From assembly GCA_037178675.1 (NCBI GenBank), contig JAYMGJ010000558.1:1-29587 (forward strand): a stretch of DNA of 29,587 nt, written 5' to 3'. Source of the stretch: Scleroderma bovista (taxonomy: Eukaryota; Basidiomycota; Agaricomycetes; Boletales; Sclerodermataceae). The position numbers were made by a program, and so were the translations under genes. Of this stretch, positions 1 to 10,464 are shown one piece after another. How positions within the stretch are numbered: position 1 is the first letter of the stretch; every line of letters starts with the position of its first letter. A model generated the notes under the pieces. The model did no database searches. It saw only the letters and a program-made list of their open reading frames with translations, and was not told where the DNA came from.

Positions 1-110
1 GAATTTGACAGGTTACTTAATCACCCTTTATTACCCTTTTTGTACTTTTCTGCAACTCCGGAAAACTACAAGTTACTCAAGTCAAATAAGACGAACAAGT
101 AGCATTGCAT

Positions 111-153
111 TAAGTAAAATAAGTAAAATAAGTAGACTAAGTCAACTAAGTCG
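111..153. repeat. Short tandem repeat, about 10-bp unit
   Basis: Degenerate repeats of the form TAAGTAAAA and TAAGTCAAC run head to tail. No gene is visible here. Confidence 0.6.
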
Positions 154-160
154 AATACAG

Positions 161-475
161 TTGGTATTCTATTGTCATCGTCGTCAGTAGTGGTGGTGGG
201 CTGGTCGCCGCCATCGACACCATCATCAACATTGGAACTTGTTGTACTATTGGTGTCACGGTGTCAACATTCGTTGTTGTTGTCATGCGTTGTTGTTGTT
301 GTCGCCGTCAGTGGTGATGGTCAGTTGATCGCTGCCGCCGCCGTCGCTGATGACAACAACTTGTTGACATTGTGGTCGTGGCCATCATGTTGGTTGTGCA
401 TTAACAGTTGCCGTGGTCGTGGTCGCAGTGGCAGTGGACATTGCCATCGGTGTTGCACACTGTTTGGGACCTGCT
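161..475. repeat. Trinucleotide-rich low-complexity tract (GTT/GTC/GTG)
   Basis: The tract is dominated by GTN triplets such as runs of TTG and GTC. It opens long frames on both strands only because the triplet periodicity excludes stops. The predicted Ser/Val/Cys-rich peptides have no domain-like features, so I do not call a gene. Confidence 0.6.
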
Positions 476-859
476 GATATTCCCTTGCTTGCAAAGCAAG
501 GGTTCTGGGAGTTCGTTAAATCGTGAGAACCTGCCGGTTTGGAAAATGTTCCCTTTTCTGGACGAGTGTGAGAAATATAAAATTCGCCCTTCATTAGGTA
601 ATCAACTTAAGCAATCCAAAGTGCATGCAGCAAGCAAGGGTTCTGCCGACGCAGGCGGCATTTCGAGTAATCACACTGCAACCAAAATTTTGCGAAGTCC
701 CCAGACGCCCTCACACAACCCACCACTTCACTTGCTTGGAGCTGTCGCCATTTCCGTCTCATATTTTCTCTCATATGTATGCTCTCCACCGCAGGAAATA
801 TCGCGCTCAACCTGGGCTGTGACTCACCATCGCTATTTAATGGACAAGAAAGCGTGCAG

Positions 860-1700
860 CACAGTCTTATCCCTCCCACTCGCATCTGAAGGGTAAGCAC
901 ATCCGCAGTGTCTGTCTCACGGCAACCTGACCCATTCTCAAGTTCCTTGCCCCCCTCTTTACTTTCCTGGATTTCTGTCCCCCCCGATCATATCTGATGG
1001 CTTTTGGGTGCACAGTCTTATCCCTCCCATTCGCATCAGAAGGGTAAGCACATCTGCAGCATCTGTTTTGCAGCAACCTGACACCCACCTCCTCTGCTTC
1101 ACCCGCCTCCTCTTCCTCTGCATCACTTGCACCCCCCCATGCCCAAGATAACTGCCGCCCTCTTCGTCTCAGAAAGCGTGTTTCCCCCACACGTGGACTA
1201 TACAAAGTCATCACCGACCTGGCCTGTGACACATGCTCGCTATTTGACAGCCAATAATTTCTTTAAGATAACTGCCGCTGTCTTTGTCTCAGAAGGTGCA
1301 TTTCCCCCACACGTAGACTATTCTTATGGATAAGCACATCAACAGCGTCTGTTTCGTGGCAACCTGAGTTTGTCACCTCACTCTTCGCTTGCCCGGAATT
1401 CTATCCCCCTGCTCCCCCCAATCGTATCTGGTGCACAGTCTTAGTATCCCTCACACTCATACCTGATGGGTAAGCATCGGCAGCATCTGTTTCGTGACAA
1501 CCTGACCCATTCCCAGGTTTGTCGCCTCCCTCTTCGCCTGCACAGAATTCTATTCCCCCCCCCTCCCCCCAATCATATCTGGCGCACAGTCTTATCCCTC
1601 ACACTTATATCTGATGGGTAAGTACATCGGCAGTGTATGTTTCACGGCAATCTGGCCCGTTCCCAAGTTCGTCGCCCCCCTCTTCGCCTGCCTGGAGTCG
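860..1700. repeat. Satellite-like array A, about 151-bp period
   Basis: Units begin with CACAGTCTTATCCCTC and contain GGGTAAGCACATC, then GGCAACCTGACCCATTC, then a C-rich stretch and ATCATATCTG. Clear unit starts lie at 860, 1011, 1434 and 1585. Two of the intervals (860-1011 and 1434-1585) are exactly 151 bp. A partial unit lies near 1328. The remaining long spacing is filled by array B. No coding capacity is evident, and the CT-rich strand bias is strong. Confidence 0.75.
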
Positions 1701-2108
1701 CCACCCTCCTCAACAATATCCGCCTTCTCTGCCCTCATTCAGTTCGCCCCCAGAAACATCCGACCTACTCTACATCATCACCTGCCTCCTCTGTGTCACC
1801 TCCTTTGCGCCACCTCCTTTGCGCCACCTCCTTTGCGCCACCTCCTTTGCGCCACCCGCATCATCTGCGTCACCTCCTCTGCCTCACTCCCACCCTCGCA
1901 TGCCCAAGGTAACTGCCGCCACTTCTGGTGCAGAAGGTGTGTTTCCCTGACCCGTGGACTATATGGCAGCACCATCGCTGGCTGGCCTGTGACACGCGCT
2001 GGCTATTTAACGGGCAACAGTTTGTATGGGAGGCGTGTTTCCCCACCACGCATGGACAATACAATGCCATCACCGAGACAGTGCTCGCTATTTAATGAAC
2101 AAGAAATT
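1143..2108. repeat. Dispersed repeat family B (about 120 bp) interleaved with array A
   Basis: Copies share TAACTGCCGCC, a stretch like GTGTTTCCCCCACACGTGGA, then TGGCCTGTGACACA and GCTATTTAA. Better copies start near 1143, 1264 and 1904, with a further partial copy near 2031. The 3' part of another copy (GCTATTTAATGGACAAGAAA) lies at about 822-852, before array A. The copies are diverged by point changes and small indels, so the array is not recent. Confidence 0.65.
1801..1856. repeat. 14-bp minisatellite, four perfect copies
   Basis: TCCTTTGCGCCACC is repeated four times without change (1801, 1815, 1829, 1843). Imperfect copies with GTGTCACC or GCGTCACC flank it. Confidence 0.9.
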
Positions 2109-2129
2109 CTATGTATACATTTCAATGTA

Positions 2130-5100
2130 TTAGCTAGCTATCTCAAATGCATGATGGTCTACATATTTGTTGACATAGAATGCTTGAAATGCATCATAGG
2201 AATGGTAAGGTTTGATATCGCGGGAGATAGCATTGGTACCGTATATAGGGATCAAGTGGGCGCTGCGATGGATGGTATCAATGTGAATAATAGTGAGGTT
2301 AGGCATATGGTTGGGTAGGTAACTGGGACAGACCATCCACATTCCAGTGTCCTCATCTGGGGCATCACCAATCTTGTCAAACCACCGAATGACCGCACAC
2401 TCATATAATTCTGACTGATACCTGAATGAAAAGAACGATAAGATGCGAGCAATGTCAAAAGCCCGCATCCCAGTGGCCTCTGGGTTCATAGTGACAAACA
2501 CACAGTCCTTTCAAAGACCTGCCTTTCTCCAAAGAGGTGTTGAACGGATGAACTCCGTTTGCATCCCACCAATCCCGCTGAGATCACTGGGTGCATAGAA
2601 TCTTGCACATGCCGAGTTGAATACATATATGCGGTCGTTATAGCGAGGGCATGCAGAGAGGGGAATTTCGGATGTGTCACGGTGGTCATTTGGGTTGAGT
2701 TGCTCAAACAGAAATCGCCGGACCATGTCGACTAAGTTGGGGATATGGAGCTCTACTCCGAGTGTGGATAGGGCACATGGGCGCCGTTGCTCTGTACTGC
2801 TGTATTAGAATAACCAAAAAACATATCAATGAGCAACATACGAGGGGTGCGCGAGAGCTACACATGCACAGACAAATCTGTGGGGCTATCATCTGCAACA
2901 GGCATGTCACCAACGTCTTGCATGCTGGCACCCTGTTGTGCATGGTCTGTGCTGTTGTGAGTAACCTCAGTGTTGTCGCTTGTGGCATCACCACCATTGC
3001 TGTTGTTGTCATGTAATATTTGAGCTAGCAAGTAAACAAGGGTCAGCGACTCTCGAAAGACAATCAGACAGTGCGGCTCACCGAACGCCCCAATTGCAGA
3101 TAAAAGACAAGTTTGATTCAACATCCCTCGACTGCTGAAGTCAACACGGGAAGCGGCAATCTTGTCCAGCCGCTGGTTTGTTAGAAGCATTTGACTGAGC
3201 GGTTGATATTTGCTTGATCGCCGCCAAGGCTCTTTGACAGCTTTGATGTGTTTGCACTCGGTAATAGATGAGCACAGACCATTCGGCGCACCAAAGAGAC
3301 GAATGAGTGTTGGATAATGTTTTGCGGAATGTTGACGGGGTAGGGAGAATGTTGTTACCACTGGGTTGTCACCAGTCCTAAATATTTCATGCCAGCTATG
3401 GAACCGATTGAGTGCATCTTCGATTTCTGTGAGTGCCTTCTCTGAGATGATGTGCCGACGGACTAAATAACAGAATTCAAGAAAAGCACAGAATGTGCGT
3501 ATGATCTCAGCAGGTACATAGCCTTCAATAGCGGCGATGTACACCTTTAAACAATATAATAAGGCATGGAATCGAACTAATGCGAGCATGACGACATACC
3601 TTCATCAGAGCTTTCGAGTCGTCCCCAGTCCATTGCTTGAAACCCCGTCCTTGAGGGAAACGACGCAGTCTGGTAAACGGAGCTACAGCAGCAATTCTAA
3701 AGTTACATCAGTGTAAAAGCAACGCAGATATCGCAGAAACCTACCTGTGATCGATGTCATCCATGATTTGGTCTGCCTTTCTCTTTGAGTGTTTTTTTGA
3801 ATGTATGCAGTGACCCAATCTACCAAATGATCCTTAAAACAACCCTTTATGAGCTGGTGTAGAATATCCGGGGCAATCAAATGGTAGATGTCAGCACAAG
3901 GGAAATCATTTGTAAATGGCTAACAAGCGTTCAGGCGAGGTACGAAGAACCGTGCAGAAACCTACGACAAGGTCACCAACAACACCATATTTGTCCCACA
4001 TGAGGTCAAGTGTGCTCTCTTCAAACAACGCTTCTGTGAATGCTCGACTGTGGTCAAGGGCATCTTCATCCAAGTTGCCCCGTAGCGCCTGACATCTGGG
4101 ATGAATGTTAGTTGACAATGTAGCGAGTAAATGAGACATACCTTGGACACCATCCATGCACAATACTATATCACATGGCAAAAGTGACCGTCACCGAACT
4201 TGACCACCTCGGGAGTTGTCATAGCAGGCTTGAGGGAGCTTAAAATGGCAGCAAGTGAGCTGTGGAATAGCTGCCAATGAAACTTGCGGAATGTTGCATC
4301 CGAGGCATGCTCTTTCGTAGCTAGTGAATGGATAATGAGACGTGCATTGTCAAAACGGCTGAATATGGACAAAATACTCACTTTTAGGGATTGCAAGGAA
4401 GCCAATGAGGACAAGCGCCTCTCGGTGAGCTCGCCTTATGTTGTTATGGACGTTTCCGACTGACATGTACAGGGGATAGTATTCATTGTTTCCCATGGCA
4501 ACCGATACAGTGGTTTTGTCACTCCTGAGTATGATGGGTACAAATGTGCTGCCATGCGTGCTCTTGTCTTCGGAAATGATATCCTGTATCTGTGAGATTC
4601 ATATGAGAGACGCAAAAAAAAAGACATACCGCCTGTTCCCAAGCCCATTCTCCAGACATAAAATCTTTGTATTGTCTGGTCTGATCCTCTGTTGAATATT
4701 CCTCAAATGGCTGCAGATCAATCTCATTCGAGAAAGACGGATTCCCAAGAATTTGTCGAGCAACTTGGTGAGGATCCCAGAACCAAACATCATACTTCTT
4801 TGACATCCATGGCGGTGGATTTACGGCAGGAATTTCACCAGTATAACCAGCAGAAAAACACTGCCACTTCACATCACCAATGGTGGTGGCATCAATTGTT
4901 TGATACAGGTGGCGGTGATTAGAGAAGGGGGGTTGCGCTTGGTGGGGATATAAAGAACTGGCCCAGAGATCCAGGAGAGCGTCCATCTTCGGCGCAGACA
5001 TCTGGCACCGAGAAAACAAGAACTTGGCCATCTCGAACTGCAGTTGACTCTCGTATGGATACCAATCATGGGGATTGTTGGCGTTGACTGGTGGGCGAGT

Positions 5101-5552
5101 TCCCAGGGCCAGAGACACTCCATTTTCATCACACGGTTGGCCTGTAGAGAATTTAGCGGTCAAATATACACCTGAGAGACTCGGAAGCTTCTGACCTGTT
5201 AGTTTAGGGTGAGAATACCAATAATACTTGTCACCAGGGCCAAAGAATTGAGTATTCTCATTGGGGGGGGAGGCTCTTGAGGGTTGGGATGATCTGGCGG
5301 TGGAGAACGTGCTGGTGGGCCGAAGTCTTCCGCATCCCAGCCATCCTGGTCGGGTTGCTGACCCACATCAATCTGTGTTGGCGGGTGGCTAGGCAAACAC
5401 GAAGAACGTATGGGTGAGGCTGGAGGGCTGGATACAAGTGGTGGTGAGAGGATAGGGTGTGCTGAACAAAGGTGCTTTGTGCGACCACCAAGTGTCTTGA
5501 AAAAGCGCATGCACCTGGGGTGGCTGCATTGGTACTGGAGGATGGTGTTCAT
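2130..5552 (-). pseudogene. Plavaka-type transposase 1 (CACTA/CMC superfamily), degraded
   Basis: This is a cut-and-paste DNA transposase of the Plavaka group common in mushroom genomes. The N-terminus has a C2H2 finger (C-x4-C-x12-H-x4-H, residues 9-32) and a Pro-rich linker. Conserved family blocks follow in order: [116 protein letters not shown] and the terminal NKYVDHHAFEIAS. GT-AG introns fit at 5142-5195, 4584-4629, 4321-4381, 4096-4141, 3920-3965, 3697-3744, 3545-3599 and 2792-2841. Lesions: a frameshift in a G8 run (5263-5270), a short frame-breaking gap near 4168 where a conserved family block is missing, a frameshift in a T7 run (3792-3798), an in-frame TAG at 2858-2860 and an in-frame TGA at 2511-2513 where Arg is usual. 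I could not find convincing terminal inverted repeats. Confidence 0.9.
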
Positions 5553-5578
5553 GGCTGTTCAGAGTCTGCAAAAGCGGG

Positions 5579-5739
5579 AGCACGGACTCAGTGCAGGTGT
5601 TTGGTTAGCATGTCTGTCATTCCAGGGTGAGGACCTACAATTACAAAATAAATGCTAACATGACAGGGAAAGCAAGAGCACGGAGTACAAGTGTTTGGTT
5701 AGTATGTTTGTCGACCCAGGGTGAGGCCCACAACTTACG
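5579..5739. repeat. Direct repeat in the divergent spacer
   Basis: Two copies of about 65 bp (5579-5645 and 5676-5739) begin GAGCACGGA and share GTGTTTGGTTAG and CCAGGGTGAGG. They sit between the start of Plavaka 1 (-) and the gene at 5842 (+), where a shared bidirectional promoter would be. Whether they bind the transposase or a regulator is unknown. Confidence 0.6.
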
Positions 5740-5841
5740 GATTCAACGCTACGTTAGCATCTCGAACCATTTTTTTCCAGCCCTTTTAAACCTCCTTCTT
5801 CGACCTTCAACCACCTGTCCACCGCTCTCTCTCGAACTCCG

Positions 5842-8226
5842 ATGGAACCGTCTGCAGGTACTCCCCCTTCCCCTCGACGAACCCGTGCTGGAAATTCAGA
5901 GAAGCATCCAGCTGAAGTCCTTTTTACCGCGGGACTAATGCAGAAACAACGTACCAAGGCTGAGAAGGCCGCAGATGACAAGCACCTGAAGGATGCCAAT
6001 GCTGCTAAGGAGGAAGCTGCTAAGCAAGGAGTTGAACACCTTGCTTTGATGGAAATGGAGGCAGAGGCGAAGGCCAATGATGCAAAGGCGAGCAAGCCAA
6101 AGCCTCGCCCTCGCCCTCAAAAGTGGTTAAAAAAGACGGTCAATGGGATCAATAAGGAGATGGTGAGCATCTATCGCTAGATCAAGATAAATCTTACCAT
6201 CTCTTTGACAGAACAACAAAGGCTCATCTGAACACGATCCTAGTCAGCTACGGATGACCATGAAGGAGGCGATAAAAGACTGTAAGACTCAGAAAAACAT
6301 GCTGAAGAGGGAAAATGGTGAGACTGAACACATGTGATAAACATGTACTTACAATTATTTGATGGTAGCGGTGATTATACCAAATGGGTAAGTTTGATCT
6401 CTTAACAGCGTTGGAATGTTTTCCCTCACTGAGTCTACGTTGTTTTTTCTTGATCTTGCTCTGACCAGAAGGACTGCGAAGAAGTTTGCACAAGGAGGTC
6501 AAGTCAAAACTTGGGTAGCCGATGTGGCAGCCGCTGAAACAAACGACCCTACCTTCCCACCCCCCTCTACGAAAACATCACTGACCACGATCCCCAGTAG
6601 CTACAAGAATTGTTCAGAATCCACAATTCCCAACACTCCGGCATCTTTAAGTGACCTACCTGTGGACGAACCAAGCGAAATTTTCGCTGATACGGTGGAT
6701 GATATGGCTGAGAAATTGGCAACAACGAAATGTGCCATGGCTTTAGGTGCACAGACGGTCACGGTGAGTGCACAACGGTCTCAAGCTTTGTGACTAACAC
6801 ATCTATACCAGATTACTCCAGTCGAGGAAAGTGAGGATGAGCTGGACGCTCCTATTTCCAGCCTGCATGTGACTCCTAGGGTCACCAAGTGCAAGGCCCC
6901 TCTCATCTCGGACAGTGAAGTGGAGCGCACCTCTGAAGCTAGTATCATGGAGATTGATGAGCCTGCATCGAAAGTGGTGGAACGAAAGGCCCAAGGACAC
7001 CGCACTACATCATCCGTGAGTATGACAGCACTTAGCTTTCTACTAATATACATTTATTGGTACATCTAGACTTCTATTAGCATCCAAGTGAAAGCTTCCG
7101 ACTTACCCCAGCGCAAACAGATCAAACATGAAGAAATCCCTTCTATTTCACTTGCTACTCTCTCCGTGTCTTCTGCTGACTCTGCTTCTCCCCCATCTGG
7201 CAATTTACCCGAATGGGCCTGCAATGCAGATGGGTACATAATCAATGCTGTCAAGAAGCGTTCCGAGTACAACAACAAAGACCTTCCCGTGCCTAGTGAT
7301 CACCGCTGGTCCCGATTGTTCATCCCTACAGCAACACTCTGGTGCAGTGTCCAAAAGAACGTTTGGAGTGTCCCTGATGAGGAGCTTGCCTCTGCCTTGC
7401 AGCTCATTTTCAACGTTGTGTATCCTGATATCAAGCATCAGGTCACAACCTCTGGTTCAGTCTTTTCGGTTGTAGGTACAAATTCTATCATTGTAGACTG
7501 TGAATTGACCACAACAGACAATCCAACGTCTCAGCGAGTGGCGGAACGGCTTTGGCTCATCTGCCCTTGCCATGATGTTGGATTTTTTCTCCAGTCTTGA
7601 TGATGATGTTGAAATTCGCCCAGTGGCTGAGTTCCTCAAGTCCGAATATTGATTCCTGCGGGAGGACCCAAATTCAATCGACACTGAGGGCCTGTACCGT
7701 TCAACATTCCTCCTCGAGCTCATTGCAACGGCTCACCTCAGCAACATTGTGGCATGTGTGCAGGTGCCAGGATGGGACACACAGGCAATGGTTGCTGGCA
7801 AGAATGGTGAAGGTGTCATTGCAATGGCGTCAGCAGCAGTAAGTTCAACTTTATTTCACTTATCCATACTGATCAACCACCGTCAGTTGGAGCATGCCAT
7901 CAAGTTTGTAGTAGACGGTACTATAGATGTGGAACAGGTCCTCGAGAACATGGCAAACAACACTGATGGGAAAATGAAGGTCAAACTGCCGAAGGTGCTT
8001 AACAAAGCAACGGGCTGTGTAACATCATCAGCCTTTCAGTTCTCGGCTGTGAATTGGAATGGGGACACTGCAGCATACCAAGAATCGATCCACAAGCGAG
8101 GACAGGCATTTGTGCAAGCTACGTTTACAGCCGCGCAAGCATACAAGCCTGCTGGCACCAAGAGCGGGAATAGTGAGGGTGATGCGAACGAGCTCACTGG
8201 CGTCCCCAACCCACACTCCTTTCTTT
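5842..8226 (+). pseudogene. Multi-exon gene of unknown function, divergent to Plavaka 1, one in-frame TGA
   Basis: The predicted protein begins MEPSAGTPPSPRRTRAG and has a Lys/Ala/Glu-rich helical N-terminus, an acidic Ser-rich middle and a conserved-looking C-terminal half: LPVPSDHRWSRLFIPT, then QRLSEWRNGFGSSALAMM, then KLPKVLNKATG and NWNGDTAAYQESI. I recall this arrangement from repetitive, unnamed Agaricomycete proteins, but I know no function. GT-AG introns fit at 6163-6211, 6318-6468 (long, perhaps two introns around a tiny exon), 6764-6811, 7016-7069, 7472-7517 and 7839-7886. A TGA at 7650-7652 breaks the frame between SEY and FLRED, where an Arg would fit. The 3' end is uncertain: the frame can continue through a possible intron at 8227-8299, but that tail does not look coding. 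It is head-to-head with Plavaka 1 across 289 bp, so it may be element cargo. Confidence 0.7.
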
Positions 8227-8965
8227 GTGAGATACTTTTTGATTTTCAATTACTGGTTCTCCTTCAACTTTTATATCTAAATTTACTCATTTTTGGCAGT
8301 TCTAATTGTTCTTTATAGAATCTGCCCCTCGGACTCGTCATTTGCCATTTTGCCTGTGTCGTCCACTGTTTTGCCCGTGTCACTTTCTGCCTTGTCTGTA
8401 ATCGCTTCGCCCACAATCATATCATTACCGCCGTGTCGCCACTTTGGCATTCATTTACTGGTTCTCCTTGACCCACTTTCTCGTCTTATTGGCTTATCAC
8501 ACTTGTTTTACTTATATCTAATGGCACGGTATATTCAAAACTGTGTCTCCTTGGTCAACTTTTTGATCTGTGTGAAAAGCAAGAATTAAAATTTGCAAGG
8601 GCAAAAAAGTGGGAAATAAGTCTGGACAAGAGGAAGGGTTAGCTTGTTTCATGCTTTTTCAACTTTTGCAATGTCGACCTTTTTTTATGCTTATTTGGCA
8701 CAAAAAGTTTAAATAAGCATGGAAAAGGAAACTGTTGAATTCCTGATGTAAGTGACATTTAGTTGATTCTTTTTCTCTATATATGTACTATATGTGTACT
8801 ATATGCTGCTATATGCTGCTATATGTTGCTATATATTGCTATAGTGCACTATAGATAAGGGGGGTATGGTATAGATGCCATAATGCAATTATTGCACTTT
8901 GTGTGACAAAGGGCAATAATAGTGATATATAGTGGTATATAGTGGTATATATTGATATATGGCAT
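8227..8965. other. AT-rich spacer without a supported gene
   Basis: The open frame at 8293-8589 is hydrophobic and compositionally simple and lacks recognisable domains. From about 8776 the sequence becomes a set of short CTATATG and CTATATGCTG repeats, then a hairpin, then AGTGGTATAT repeats up to about 8960. The segment may be a degraded miniature element or untranscribed spacer. Confidence 0.5.
8888..8920. repeat. Strong inverted repeat (hairpin)
   Basis: The 15-nt left arm ATTATTGCACTTTGT pairs with ACAAAGGGCAATAAT at 14 of 15 positions across a GTG loop. The outer flanks also carry opposed ATGCCAT and ATGGCAT motifs near 8875 and 8960, so the dyad may extend over about 90 bp. Confidence 0.8.
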
Positions 8966-9955
8966 TACTGGTTTTTCCTGATGTCTGGTGCCAGCATGGA
9001 CTTCCTAGCACCATAGTGTCCAACCGTGGATCAGTCTTTGCAAGCAACTTCCTGGGGGAGTTGTACAGATGTCTACTGTGTTCCACCCTCAGACTGATGG
9101 ACAAATGGAGTGGTTGAACTGTGAAATCAACCAGTACCTTCGAACTTACATTAACGATCACCAAAGCATTTGGGCCAAGTGGATCAAAATTGCCCAGTTT
9201 GTTTGGAACAACACAGTCTCAGAGGTTACTACTGATTCCCCATTTGGAAAATTACCTGGAGTTATTCCCCATGTATGGGTGTAGAACCAGTACAGACAAT
9301 AGCCCCAGTGGCTAAGGACTTTGCTGCCATATTTAACAAAGTCATTGAATCTTCCGAGAAGGCTAAACACAACATGAAGCTTCAGGCGGATAAGCATAGA
9401 AATCCCACCCCAGATTATACTGTTGGTCAGCAAGTCTGGCTCTCAATGGACAACCTTTGTATGTTAAGTCGCACTTCAAAGAAGCTTACAGAGAAATGGA
9501 TTGGCCCCTATGAGGTCACTCAAGTAACCCTGAATGCGGTCAAGCTTAAGCTCCTGAAAACTCTCCGGATTCACCCAGTAGTAAATGTTTCTCGAGTCAA
9601 ACCTTATTTAGGTCCACTCCCTGGACAACCAGTCTCCCGACCTGGTCTGGTACACGTTTCTGAAGAACACGATGAAGAGTACAAAGTGGATTATATTGTT
9701 GTGTCCCATATTTATAGATGCCAGCTCCAGTACTTGGTACATTGGAAAGGGTATGAAGAACATGAAAGAACATGGGAACCCTCGTCAAATTTGAAGAATT
9801 CTCCTCTGGTAGTCGAGCGTTTTTATAAGGAAAATCCCTCTGCTCCTCGGAAACTTCATATGGCGCAGTCGGACTTCAACTTGTTATTTACTTGGATCCC
9901 CGAGATCCTCACCATATGCAAACCTACCTTTTGCAGTCTGGAATCCTGCACCTAA
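8966..9955 (+). pseudogene. Ty3/gypsy pol 3' fragment: integrase core end plus chromodomain
   Basis: Only the C-terminal third of a chromovirus-type polyprotein remains. The integrase core is recognised by HGLPSTIVSNRG, FHPQTDGQ and INQYLRTYINDH. A GPY/F-like segment (KWIGPYEVTQV) and INVSRVKPYLGP-type linker (here VVNVSRVKPYLGP) follow. A chromodomain then reads YLVHWKGYEEHERTWEPSSN, a module that steers integration to modified histones in this family. Lesions: the catalytic Asp of the SDRG motif is Asn (SNRG), about 20 nt are missing between ELYR and STVFHPQ with a frame change near 9067, and another frameshift lies near 9250-9275. Upstream gag, protease, RT and RNase H are absent. The last 226 codons (9275-9955) are open. 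Confidence 0.9.
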
Positions 9956-9963
9956 GGGGGGAG
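9953..9963 (+). other. Polypurine tract of the gypsy fragment
   Basis: AAGGGGGGAG directly follows the pol stop codon and precedes TGTAACA, which is the usual order of PPT and 3' LTR. Confidence 0.65.
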
Positions 9964-9966
9964 TAG

Positions 9967-10433
9967 TGTAACAGTCTAACTTTTTATCTTATCTTATTGT
10001 AGTGTAGTATCTTATCTAGTGCATCTTATCTGTAGTAGACCTGTCTGGACCACAGCCTCGTGCTGTGCATGCTGTATCCCTTGATGTCATTACCATAGCC
10101 TTACCACACGATGGCAGCTGCATCAGCAAATCACTTTGTTCTGGACAGAGCTGGACAGAGCTATAGAGGCCCTAGGAAGGTCCAATCTGGACATCTTTGT
10201 CCAGATCAACACAAACTGTAGCCACCTGTACAGCTCATTACAGATGCCTCCAGATGTATCTCATTGTCCAGAATAATAGAACTGGGCTTCTGTAGCTTTC
10301 TGTACAGTTCATGACAGATCACTCATGTATATGTCCAGAATACAAAGCACTATTGAAGTGGGCTTCTGTGGCTTCCTGTGCTGATCATTGTTAAGCTAAT
10401 CAAATCAGAGTTTAGCAAAAGGGGATAACATTG
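9967..10433 (+). repeat. Putative 3' LTR of the gypsy fragment, with internal repeats
   Basis: The segment begins TGTAACAG just after the polypurine tract. No second LTR is present, so the end is a guess (a possible ...ATAACA end near 10433). It contains CTGGACAGAG repeats near 10141-10160. A 73-76-bp unit with CTGTACAG, GTCCAGAATA and GGGCTTCTGT starts at 10228 and 10301, with a partial copy at 10377. Confidence 0.5.
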
Positions 10434-10464
10434 TTGTACTACTAGGAGTAGTGACTACGTGGTA

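Noticed and set aside
172..594. Open frames on both strands in the GTN-rich tract
   Set aside because: They arise from triplet repetition. The peptides are low complexity, and there is no splice or domain support.
2050..2130. Terminal inverted repeat for Plavaka 1
   Set aside because: I compared the region after the stop with sequence beyond 5552 and beyond 8226 and found no convincing inverted match.
1614..2318. 234-codon plus-strand frame over the repeat arrays
   Set aside because: It runs through tandem repeats and into antisense Plavaka 1 sequence. The composition tracks the repeat, not a protein family.
8293..8589. 98-codon hydrophobic frame
   Set aside because: It could be a membrane peptide or the last exon of the 5842 gene, but it has no conserved motif and the region drifts into AT-rich repeats.
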